Shown here piece by piece: positions 50,441-57,756 of a DNA stretch of 64,000 bases. Positions within the stretch are counted from its first letter, which is position 1; each line of letters opens with the position of its first letter. The notes beneath the pieces are model-generated. The model saw only the letters and a list, made by a program, of their open reading frames with translations. It did not search any database and had not been told where the DNA came from. The stretch is taken from positions 12,518-76,517 of the forward strand of contig CAJUSI010000070.1 in NCBI GenBank assembly GCA_910589035.1, written 5' to 3'. Source of the stretch: an uncultured Acetatifactor sp. GTDB taxonomy: Bacteria > Bacillota > Clostridia > Lachnospirales > Lachnospiraceae. The position numbers were made by a program, and so were the translations under genes.

Positions 50441-51295
50441 ATGGATGATAAGATATCGTCAGAGCTCATCAATGAATTCCTGAGCCAACTTCCTGAGAGA
50501 GCACTGAATCTGGGGCTGCGCATTCTGCTGGCCGTTATATTTTTCCTTTTGGGAATTCATCTGATTAAGTTCATCCGAAAGATAATCCGAAAGTCCATGA
50601 AGCGGGCCAATGCCGAACTGGGCGTGATACAGTTTGTGGATTCCTTTTTAAAGGCATCTTTCTATGCATTGCTTGTAATGCTTCTGGCATCCGCCTTTGG
50701 AGTGGATGCCGCCAGCGTTGTGGCGGTGGTGGGATCCGCCGGAGTAGCCATCGGCCTGGCAGTTCAGGGCAGTCTGTCCAATCTTGCAGGCGGCGTCCTG
50801 ATACTGGCCCTGAAGCCTTTTAAGGTGGGAGACTACATCAGGGAAAGCTATTCCGAAAAAGAGGGAACCGTCACGGAAATTCAGATTTTCTATACGAAAC
50901 TTCTTACACCGGATAACCAGACGGTTGTTCTGCCGAATGGGAACCTGGCCAATAACAGTCTGGTCAATGTCACTACCCAGGAGGCGAGGCGTATGGACAT
51001 TTCTGTGGGAATATCCTATCAGGCCGATCTGAAGAGGGCAAAGGAAGTACTGAATGCGATATTGGCCGGGGACGAAGCCGTGCTGAAGGACAGAGATATG
51101 CTGGTGTACGTGAGCGAGCTTTCCAGCTCCTGTGTGATGCTGGGGGTGAGATGCTGGTTTAAGCAGGAAGATTTCTGGGCGGGGAAATGGCGGATTACGG
51201 AGAACTGCAAGCTTGCCCTGGACGAAAACGAAATTAAGATCGCTTATAATCAGCTGGATGTGCATCTGGACACCGGGGAAGAGAGAAGAGCCTGA
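50441..51295 (+). CDS. mscS: Small-conductance mechanosensitive channel MscS
   Basis: The 284-residue channel protein relieves turgor on osmotic downshift. It has three helices at residues ~20-110, with the pore-lining TM3 rich in Gly/Ala (VVGSAGVAIGLAVQGSLSNLAGG). The beta domain follows (KPFKVGDYIRE; VVLPNGNLANNSLVN), and then the alpha/beta domain. Length is like E. coli MscS. AGAAAGGAAAGAGGA precedes ATG 50441. It lies directly after the 98-bp palindromic element and before a ~69-bp tandem repeat. Confidence 0.92.
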   Translation: MDDKISSELINEFLSQLPERALNLGLRILLAVIFFLLGIHLIKFIRKIIRKSMKRANAELGVIQFVDSFLKASFYALLVMLLASAFGVDAASVVAVVGSAGVAIGLAVQGSLSNLAGGVLILALKPFKVGDYIRESYSEKEGTVTEIQIFYTKLLTPDNQTVVLPNGNLANNSLVNVTTQEARRMDISVGISYQADLKRAKEVLNAILAGDEAVLKDRDMLVYVSELSSSCVMLGVRCWFKQEDFWAGKWRITENCKLALDENEIKIAYNQLDVHLDTGEERRA

Positions 51296-51329
51296 GGCTT
51301 ATCCGGCGACGGTCAGTGAAGCCCTGTCC

Positions 51330-51535
51330 GGTGAGATACAGCCGGGAATACAGGGAACCGGATATGGCAGAGCGGCGGAAAGGCGTGGAAATCCCGTGCG
51401 GTAAAATGTGACTTGTGGTATGAAATACCGAATATATCAAAGCGCCGAAAAGGCATGTAAGTCCATCCGGTGAAATACGGCCGGGAACACAGGGAACCGG
51501 ATATGGCAAAGCAGCGGAAAATGATGGAGGGACAG
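51330..51535 (+). repeat. Three ~69-bp tandem repeats between mscS and the next gene
   Basis: GGATATGGCAGAGCGGCGGA (51360), GAATATATCAAAGCGCCGAA (51430) and GGATATGGCAAAGCAGCGGA (51499) mark three units spaced 70 and 69 bp. GGTGARATACRGCCGGGAA-CACAGGGAACC-type blocks precede the first and third. The array runs into the ribosome site of the 51544 gene. No gene is supported in it. Confidence 0.8.
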
Positions 51536-51543
51536 GAGCAATT

Positions 51544-52194
51544 ATGGGGGAAAATGCTTATTTTCGGAATGCACTGGCGAATTTCACCCATGAGGCGGCA
51601 AACGGCGGGGCCATCCGGCATCTGGCGGATTTGGGATACAGTATGAGGCAGATTGCGGACAGACTGGATTTTCCCGTCCCCTATGAGAAGCTGCAGAATG
51701 AGGTATGGGAACACCTGCTTGGGACAGGCGCCATTCTACAGGGCAGGCCGGGATGTGTAAGAGAAGATAAATCCGTCTATGTCAGGGAATATGACAGGTA
51801 CGGCAAAACCAGCTTCCGGCGGATCGTGGAGCCTGGGGAGGAAGATGCCATTTGCTGGCAGGAACAGATCGTGAAGAGGGATGAGGCCTTTCCGGCGAAG
51901 AAACTGTATTCCATGCTCCGGGCAAGGCAGGAGGAGAACGGCATTGACAATTCCTATCTTTCCTGTGATTTCGGGATGCTTATGCAGCGGGAACCGGAAC
52001 GATACCATGCCATGCTCCAGGCTCTGGAGGAGAAACAGAGAGAGTATATTTCCGGACTTCCCTGGGGCAATAAGCGGTTCTATCACCGGCTGGATTCCTC
52101 TATGATGAATATTCTCATGTGTCTGTATACGGAGGCGCTGTACCAGGGGGAATGCTGTTTCCGGAAGACAAAAGAAGTAATCATAATAACGTAA
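51544..52194 (+). CDS. Unknown protein with a possible N-terminal helix-turn-helix
   Basis: The 216-residue soluble protein matches no family I can name. Residues ~20-55 (GGAIRHLADLGYSMRQIADRLD) look like a helix-turn-helix that would bind DNA. The middle (VREYDRYGKTSFRRIVEP) is beta-like; the rest is helical with two Cys. GGAG lies ten bases before ATG 51544. Coding is supported by an uninterrupted frame, codon pattern and ribosome site. It may be a regulator, but no target is indicated. It ends ~45 bp before the tRNA promoter. Confidence 0.65.
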   Translation: MGENAYFRNALANFTHEAANGGAIRHLADLGYSMRQIADRLDFPVPYEKLQNEVWEHLLGTGAILQGRPGCVREDKSVYVREYDRYGKTSFRRIVEPGEEDAICWQEQIVKRDEAFPAKKLYSMLRARQEENGIDNSYLSCDFGMLMQREPERYHAMLQALEEKQREYISGLPWGNKRFYHRLDSSMMNILMCLYTEALYQGECCFRKTKEVIIIT

Positions 52195-52238
52195 TTTTGA
52201 GAACATAATTTTAATTATACAAAATTTTTAAAAAACAG

Positions 52239-52267
52239 TTGAAAATATTCCCGAAAGACTGTATAAT
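52239..52267 (+). promoter_or_regulatory. Promoter of tRNA-Thr
   Basis: TTGAAA (52239-52244), a 17-base spacer and consensus TATAAT (52262-52267). The tRNA begins 17 bases downstream. Confidence 0.85.
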
Positions 52268-52283
52268 GTCATTTGTCAGCAAT

Positions 52284-52356
52284 GCTTCTGTGGCTCAGTT
52301 GGTAGAGCGATTGATTCGTAATCAATAGATCACGGGTTCGAGTCCCGTCAGAAGCT
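52284..52356 (+). tRNA. tRNA-Thr (anticodon CGT)
   Basis: Complete cloverleaf: acceptor GCTTCTG/CAGAAGC, D stem GCTC/GAGC, anticodon stem ATTGA/TCAAT with loop TTCGTAA (CGT, reading ACG), variable loop AGATC, and T arm ACGGG-TTCGAGT-CCCGT. The discriminator is T and the 3' CCA is not encoded. A T-run follows at once (CTTTTTCTTTTT), serving as terminator. Confidence 0.95.
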
Positions 52357-52652
52357 TTTTCTTTTTAAAGTCATCTCCCGGAGGCCTGCTGCCTGACAGA
52401 TTTCTGCTCTTTAAGTCTTGATTCCTTATCTGTAGCGATTTCCAATCAGATGTATTATAGATTTTGCCGTCCTGTTCATACTTATTTTTTCCATAGTCTC
52501 TAGGAAGCTTTTGGCAGAAAACGACGGTTTCTGATTCGGGTTTTCCGTAAAAGATGAGGGAATTGATCAGAATGGTGTCTTGGAAGATGCATAGGATAAG
52601 GCTGGAGATTCCGAGAGGATATTTTTTATTATAAAAAAAGGAGGAATAAATA
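52357..52652. other. Gap between tRNA-Thr and the next gene
   Basis: This 296-bp stretch has the T-run of the tRNA and then AT-rich DNA. The minus strand is open through the tRNA into this region, but the frame includes the tRNA itself and no start signal. No gene, repeat or attachment site is recognised here. Confidence 0.5.
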
Positions 52653-52916
52653 ATGGCATTGGAAAATGAAGATTTGCTTGCCTTATCCCAGTTGCTGGAT
52701 ACCAAACTGCAGCCAATAAGAGAGGATATCCGTTTTCTGAAATTACAGAATGAAAACGATATTTTACCCCGCCTTAGAAATCTGGAAGCCTGTTATACTT
52801 CCACTTATGAGAGATATAAAAACGGTGCGGCACAGATAGATGCGATGCAGAGCGACATAGATATTATGAAAAAGGTGATCATTGCCCATAGCGAAAAATT
52901 TCAGCAGATGGCGTAG
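52653..52916 (+). CDS. Small coiled-coil protein of unknown function
   Basis: An 87-residue soluble protein, predicted helical throughout: MALENEDLLALSQLLDTKLQ, REDIRFLKLQNENDI, YKNGAAQIDAMQSDIDIMKK. Heptad-like spacing of Leu/Ile suggests a coiled coil and oligomerisation. No enzymatic motif is present. AAAAAAAGGAGGAATAAATA provides a perfect ribosome site, so it is certainly translated if transcribed. Similar short proteins occur in related gut bacteria without known role. A convergent terminator lies behind it at 52996-53027. Confidence 0.7.
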   Translation: MALENEDLLALSQLLDTKLQPIREDIRFLKLQNENDILPRLRNLEACYTSTYERYKNGAAQIDAMQSDIDIMKKVIIAHSEKFQQMA

Positions 52917-52995
52917 GGTATGATAAGGATTATGCTACAGCCGCATAAATCCATAAGCCAAAGCCAATAAAGGCATAACACATGACGAACTATGT

Positions 52996-53027
52996 AAGGC
53001 CCAAAAAGCGGAACGCTCTTTGGCCTT
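52996..53027. terminator. Bidirectional terminator between convergent genes
   Basis: AAGGCC and GGCCTT ends (52996-53001, 53022-53027) with an inner AAAGCG/CGCT pairing form a hairpin with A/T-rich flanks on both sides. It lies between the 52653 gene and the minus-strand ABC operon. Confidence 0.65.
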
Positions 53028-53048
53028 TGGAAAAACATCGTAATTTCA

Positions 53049-53879
53049 CTATATCGTAAATCTTTTCTTAATCTGATGTTCGATGATCTGAATGGATTTG
53101 TAGAATCCCAGGGCGATTACGCAGAGCACAATAATACTGGTAATGACCATATCCAGCTGAAATACCTGTGAGCCGTATATGATCAGATATCCGAGTCCCC
53201 GTCTCGCCGCAAGGAACTCTCCGATAATGACTCCCACCAGTGCCAGGCCGATATTCACCTTTGAAGTACTCAGGAGAATGGGAATGGAGCCCGGAAGCAC
53301 AACCCTGTAGAAGGCGTCTTTTCTGGTGCCGCCCAGGGTATAGATCAGAGTGATTTTCTCCTCGTCCACCTGTTGAAAGCCTGTATAGAAGCTTATAATG
53401 GAGCCGAAAATGGCTACGGAGATTCCAGCCACGATAATCGTTTTTGTACCTGTACCCAGCCATACGATGAAAAGCGGCGCCAGGGCCGATTTCGGCAGGC
53501 TGTTCAATACGACCAGATAGGGCTCCAGAATCTCCGAAAGCTTTCCGGAATACCACAGCAGGGTGGAAACCAGAAGACTGAAAAGCAGTACCAGCAGAAA
53601 GCTGAACAGGGTCTCGAAAAGCGTTACTCCAATATGGGATAGGAGGGATTTGCTTTTCAAAAGCTCCATAAAACAGCGGGCAACGCGGCTTGGACTGGCG
53701 AAGAAAAAGCTGTCAATCCACTTTAAATCGGCGCTGATTTCCCAGAGAACCAAAAAAAGGACAAAGAGTATCGTCCTCCAGGATGCTATCTCGTGATGAT
53801 GGCGTCTGTGATTTTTCATAAATTCTTCCTGCCTGGTCAGTTCCGCACAGGCGTGTCTTTTTCTTCGCTTAGTGTTCAT
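53049..53879 (-). CDS. ABC transporter permease, nitrate/sulfonate/thiamine-precursor type
   Basis: The 276-residue inner-membrane permease belongs to the SsuC/TauC/ThiX group. After a basic, His-rich cytoplasmic start (residues ~1-32) come six helices. The coupling motif is LGGTRKDAFYRVVLPGSIPILLS-like (EAA loop: GGTRKDAFYRVVLPGSI). The ending is GFYKSIQIIEHQIKKR. Its start lies inside the end of the ATPase gene (11-bp overlap) with GGGAGGAG ahead, so the two are translationally coupled. The substrate could be a sulfonate, pyrimidine precursor or similar; sequence alone does not decide. Confidence 0.85.
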   Translation of the reverse strand: MNTKRRKRHACAELTRQEEFMKNHRRHHHEIASWRTILFVLFLVLWEISADLKWIDSFFFASPSRVARCFMELLKSKSLLSHIGVTLFETLFSFLLVLLFSLLVSTLLWYSGKLSEILEPYLVVLNSLPKSALAPLFIVWLGTGTKTIIVAGISVAIFGSIISFYTGFQQVDEEKITLIYTLGGTRKDAFYRVVLPGSIPILLSTSKVNIGLALVGVIIGEFLAARRGLGYLIIYGSQVFQLDMVITSIIVLCVIALGFYKSIQIIEHQIKKRFTI

Positions 53880-54636
53880 GTGTCAGCTCCTCCCATAGCA
53901 TATTGAAATACCCCTGGAACTCGGGGGCGTTTCTGGCAGCCAGGGGGGAGTCGTCCGCAAGCGTGAGGTTCACGGTGACTTCCCTTTTGACTATGGCGGG
54001 ACGCCCGGACAGCACGATAATCCTGTCCGCCAGACTGATGGCCTCCGATAAATCATGGGTGATAATAATCATAGTCTTGCCGGCAGCCCGGATGAGACGG
54101 CAGATGTCCTCGGATACGAAAAGCCTGGTCTGGTAATCGAGAGCACTGAACGGTTCATCTAAAAGGAGCAGCTGGGGCTCCAGCGCAAGCGTACGGATCA
54201 GGGCCGCGCGCTGCTTCATTCCGCCGGACAGCTCGCTGGGGCGTTTGTCCCGGAATTTATCCAGACCGTAATCCGTCAAAAGCCTTTCCACTGTCTCAAG
54301 ACACTCCTTTGTCATACAATGGTTCAGTTCCAGTCCCAATATCACATTGCGATATACGCTGCGCCATTCAAAGAGATGATCTTTTTGGAGCATATAGCCT
54401 ATTTTCGGATAATGAAGCGAACCATCGGGATTGTTTACGGCAATCGTTCCTTCTTCCGGCTCCAGAAGGCCTGCAATAATGGAAAGAAGGGTGGACTTTC
54501 CGCAGCCGCTGGGGCCTACAATGGCGATGAATTCTCCTTCCCGGACGCCGAAGGAGATATTGTCCAGGGCTTTTGTCTCGCCATGGAGACTGTGATAGGA
54601 ATAGCCGATATTCTTTAACTCCAGAATATTCTGCAT
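53869..54636 (-). CDS. ABC transporter ATP-binding protein, SsuB/TauB/ThiZ type
   Basis: The 255-residue ATPase drives the permease encoded behind it. Motifs: Walker A GPSGCGKSTLL, Q-loop MLQKDHLFEW, signature LSGGMKQRAALIRTLA, Walker B LLLLDEPFSALD, H-loop ITHDLSEAI. It is the first gene of a two-gene minus-strand operon. No substrate-binding protein gene accompanies it, in contrast to the usual three-gene arrangement. The upstream region contains a TATTATAGTATAAA-like -10 area but no clear -35. It diverges from argH. Confidence 0.9.
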   Translation of the reverse strand: MQNILELKNIGYSYHSLHGETKALDNISFGVREGEFIAIVGPSGCGKSTLLSIIAGLLEPEEGTIAVNNPDGSLHYPKIGYMLQKDHLFEWRSVYRNVILGLELNHCMTKECLETVERLLTDYGLDKFRDKRPSELSGGMKQRAALIRTLALEPQLLLLDEPFSALDYQTRLFVSEDICRLIRAAGKTMIIITHDLSEAISLADRIIVLSGRPAIVKREVTVNLTLADDSPLAARNAPEFQGYFNMLWEELTHEH

Positions 54637-54716
54637 TTATGCTATCGTACCTTTCTCTTTTTATACTATAATATGAAAAGAAATGCCGGGGGTGCCATCC
54701 CGGAGTATCATAAAGC

Positions 54717-54745
54717 TTGCACTGTGAAATCTTTTATGTTAATAT
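54717..54745 (+). promoter_or_regulatory. Promoter of argH
   Basis: TTGCAC (54717-54722), a 17-base spacer, TAATAT (54740-54745), ~140 bases before the argH start. Confidence 0.6.
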
Positions 54746-54884
54746 CAAATTGCTGATTTTTCTGTCTCACAGGAAAGCCCGCCGGTCAGACAGCTTCGGA
54801 ATCAGCAGGCGCGCCAGGGCGCAATGCGGATGGGATTCTTTTTGGAGCAGCCTGGCAGAATGTATGTTCGGATTGGAGGAAGCT

Positions 54885-56342
54885 ATGGCACAATTATGGG
54901 GAGGACGTTTTGTGGGCGGGACGGATAAGCTGGCTTTTGCTTTTAACGCGTCCATCGGATTTGACAGACGTCTTTTTTATCAGGATATTGAGGGCAGCAT
55001 TGCCCATGTAACCATGCTGGCAAAGCAGGGGATTCTCACGGAGGCAGAAAAGGAAGACATTGTAAGAGGGCTGGACGGAATCCGCGGGGATGTGGATGCC
55101 GGCAGACTTAAGATTCCGGAATCAGATTCCGGTCTGGAAGGAATGCCCTCCGGCGGAGAATATGAGGATATTCACAGTTTTGTAGAGGCAAATCTGATTG
55201 ACCGTATCGGGGACACTGGCAAGAAGCTGCACACCGGAAGAAGCCGCAACGACCAGGTGGCGCTGGATATGCGGCTTTATACCAGAAAAAAGGTATTGGA
55301 GACGGATGCGCTGTTAAAGGAGCTTCTGACCGTGCTTTTAAGGGCCATGGAGGAGAATCTGGAGACCTGTATGCCGGGCTTTACCCATCTCCAGAAGGCG
55401 CAGCCCACCACGTTGGCCCACTATTACGGAGCCTATTTTGAAATGTTCAAGCGGGACAGACAGAGAATGGCGGATATTTACGGGAGGATGAATTATTGTC
55501 CGCTGGGGGCCGGGGCGCTGGCAGGCACCACCTATCCCCTGGACAGGGAGTATACCGCATCCCTGCTGGGATTTTCGGGTCCCACTTTAAACAGCATGGA
55601 TTCCGTGTCGGACAGAGATTATCTGATAGAATTTCTGGCTGCCCTGTCCACTGTGATGATGCATTTAAGCCGGTTTTGCGAGGAAATCATCATCTGGAAC
55701 TCCAACGAATATCAGTTTGTGGAAATGGATGACGCCTATTCCACGGGAAGCAGCATCATGCCTCAGAAGAAGAATCCCGATATCGCGGAGCTGGTGCGGG
55801 GGAAGACGGGCCGTGTCTACGGAGCGCTGTTCTCCCTGCTCACCACCATGAAGGGGCTCCCGCTTGCCTACAATAAGGATATGCAGGAGGATAAGGAGAT
55901 GGCCTTCGACGCCATGGACACGGCGGAAAACTGTCTGGTTCTGTTTACGGGCATGCTGCGCACCATGAAATACAGGAAAGAACGGATGGCTGCAAGTGCT
56001 ATGAACGGCTTCACCAACGCCACGGATGCGGCGGATTATCTGGTGGGAAAGGGAGTTCCCTTCCGGGATGCCCACGGTATTGTGGGCAGGCTGGTGCTGT
56101 ACTGCGTGGAGAGGAATACCTCCATAGAGAAGCTGACTCTGGAGGAGTTAAGGAATATCAGTGACCGGTTTGACGAGGATCTCTATGATGCGGTGTCCCT
56201 GAAGGCCTGTGTGGAAAAACGCCTGACGCTGGGAGCGCCCGGCAGTGAAGCCATGAAGGCGGTTCTGGACATACACAGAAGGTATCTGGCGGAGGGGACA
56301 TTGGCGGAAAGCAGGGCTTTGGGCCAAAACGGCATTCAATAG
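54885..56342 (+). CDS. argH: Argininosuccinate lyase
   Basis: ArgH splits argininosuccinate into arginine and fumarate. The 485-residue protein of the fumarase/aspartase superfamily has MAQLWGGRFVGGTDKL at the start, HTGRSRNDQVALDMRL, THLQKAQPTTLAHYYGAYFEM, and the signature GSSIMPQKKNPDIAELVRGKTGR. GGAGG precedes ATG 54885; the frame is open back to 54717, but that overlaps the promoter. argG is not in the window. It has a plain intergenic gap of 113 bp to asd. Confidence 0.95.
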   Translation: MAQLWGGRFVGGTDKLAFAFNASIGFDRRLFYQDIEGSIAHVTMLAKQGILTEAEKEDIVRGLDGIRGDVDAGRLKIPESDSGLEGMPSGGEYEDIHSFVEANLIDRIGDTGKKLHTGRSRNDQVALDMRLYTRKKVLETDALLKELLTVLLRAMEENLETCMPGFTHLQKAQPTTLAHYYGAYFEMFKRDRQRMADIYGRMNYCPLGAGALAGTTYPLDREYTASLLGFSGPTLNSMDSVSDRDYLIEFLAALSTVMMHLSRFCEEIIIWNSNEYQFVEMDDAYSTGSSIMPQKKNPDIAELVRGKTGRVYGALFSLLTTMKGLPLAYNKDMQEDKEMAFDAMDTAENCLVLFTGMLRTMKYRKERMAASAMNGFTNATDAADYLVGKGVPFRDAHGIVGRLVLYCVERNTSIEKLTLEELRNISDRFDEDLYDAVSLKACVEKRLTLGAPGSEAMKAVLDIHRRYLAEGTLAESRALGQNGIQ

Positions 56343-56455
56343 TTCCGGGGGCCGGGAAGAGAGGGGGAATCTGCGAAAATGGCTTCCGCGAAGTCTCACG
56401 GAAACAGGAAAGGCGATTCCGAGAGTATACGATGGAGAAAAGGGAGGAATAAACA

Positions 56456-57547
56456 ATGGCTGAGAAATTAAAGGTTGGTATTTTAGGCGGAACGGGCATG
56501 GTGGGGCAGAGATTTATTGCTCTGCTGGAGAACCATCCCTGGTTCCAGGTAAGTCTGATTGCGGCAAGCCCCAGGTCTGCGGGCAAAACATATGAAGAGG
56601 CAGTGGGCGGAAGATGGAAGATGGATACACCCATGCCGGAGACCGTAAAAAATATGGTTGTCATGAATGTGAACGAGGTGGAAAAGGTATCCGCCCAGGT
56701 GGATTTTGTATTCAGCGCCGTAGACATGACAAAGGACGAGATTAAGAAGATCGAAGAGGACTATGCAAAGGCGGAGACCCCCGTAGTTTCCAATAACAGC
56801 GCCCACAGGTGGACTCCCGATGTTCCCATGGTGGTGCCGGAGATTAATCCGGAGCATATGAATGTCATCGATTTCCAGAGGAAGCGCCTGGGAACCAAAA
56901 GGGGATTTGTGGCGGTGAAGCCCAACTGCTCCATACAGAGCTATGCCCCCGTGCTCACTGCATGGATGGAGTATGAGCCCGTGGAGGTGGTGGCAACCAC
57001 TTATCAGGCGATTTCCGGCGCAGGCAAGACCTTTCAGGACTGGCCGGAGATGGTGGGAAATATCATTCCCTATATCGGGGGCGAGGAGGAGAAGAGCGAG
57101 AAGGAGCCCCTCCGCATCTGGGGAGAGATCCGGGACGGCGTCATCGTTCCGGCTCAGAGTCCTGTCATCACCTGCCAGTGCATCCGGGTTCCCGTGCTCA
57201 ACGGGCATACCGCGGCCGTATTTGTAAAATTCCGGAAGAAGCCCGCGAAGGAAGAATTAATTCAGAAGCTCCGGGATTTTAAGGGGGAGCCTCAGAGACT
57301 GGGACTGCCCAGCGCGCCCGCGCAGTTTATCCGCTATCTGGAAGAGGACGCCAGACCTCAGGTAGCCCTGGATGTGGATTACGAGAACGGCATGGGAATC
57401 AATGTGGGACGTCTGCGCCAGGATACCGTCTATGATTATAAGTTTGTAGGACTGTCCCACAATACCGTGAGGGGCGCTGCAGGCGGCGCGGTTCTCTGTG
57501 CGGAGCTTCTGAAGGCCCAGGGATATATTACGGGCAAGACGGTATAA
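56456..57547 (+). CDS. asd: Aspartate-semialdehyde dehydrogenase, archaeal/fungal type
   Basis: Asd reduces aspartyl-phosphate to aspartate semialdehyde, the branch point for lysine, threonine and methionine. The 363-residue protein has the NADP motif VGILGGTGMVGQRFIALL, SNNSAHRWTPDVPMVVPEIN, the catalytic Cys in VAVKPNCSIQSYAPVL and His in RVPVLNGHTAAVFVKF. The pattern KPNCSIQ and the length match the archaeal/eukaryotic subfamily rather than the E. coli type. RBS GGGAGGAATAAACA precedes ATG 56456. It follows argH in the same direction. Assignment is firm; the subfamily is by motif memory. Confidence 0.9.
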   Translation: MAEKLKVGILGGTGMVGQRFIALLENHPWFQVSLIAASPRSAGKTYEEAVGGRWKMDTPMPETVKNMVVMNVNEVEKVSAQVDFVFSAVDMTKDEIKKIEEDYAKAETPVVSNNSAHRWTPDVPMVVPEINPEHMNVIDFQRKRLGTKRGFVAVKPNCSIQSYAPVLTAWMEYEPVEVVATTYQAISGAGKTFQDWPEMVGNIIPYIGGEEEKSEKEPLRIWGEIRDGVIVPAQSPVITCQCIRVPVLNGHTAAVFVKFRKKPAKEELIQKLRDFKGEPQRLGLPSAPAQFIRYLEEDARPQVALDVDYENGMGINVGRLRQDTVYDYKFVGLSHNTVRGAAGGAVLCAELLKAQGYITGKTV

Positions 57548-57673
57548 ACACCGCGCATGCGGAAGCTGTTGATTAGAAGCGGCTAACCTGGGTACAGGGA
57601 CAAGCCGGAACCAATATTTTGCCAAAAGGCGCAGAACTTAACTGATGTTCACTAAAGTCTGCCGGATCACCCG

Positions 57674-57726
57674 ACTCACGAGCGGAAAGCATCATGAATC
57701 GGCGGGAGATTTGGCCGCTCGTGAGT
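57674..57726. repeat. 12-bp perfect inverted repeat between asd and topB
   Basis: ACTCACGAGCGG (57674-57685) and CCGCTCGTGAGT (57715-57726) pair perfectly around a 29-base spacer. It is not followed by a T-run. It lies 30 bases before the topB start and could form a leader hairpin or an operator. Confidence 0.7.
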
Positions 57727-57756
57727 AAGCAGGGAAGCGCCTAAAAGGACGGTGCT

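Noticed and set aside
52357..52652. Integration remnant at the 3' end of tRNA-Thr
   Set aside because: No integrase, no repeat of the tRNA end and no phage-like gene near it.
52322..52705. Minus-strand frame over tRNA-Thr
   Set aside because: It includes the tRNA and the start of the downstream gene; typical tRNA-shadow ending, no start signals.
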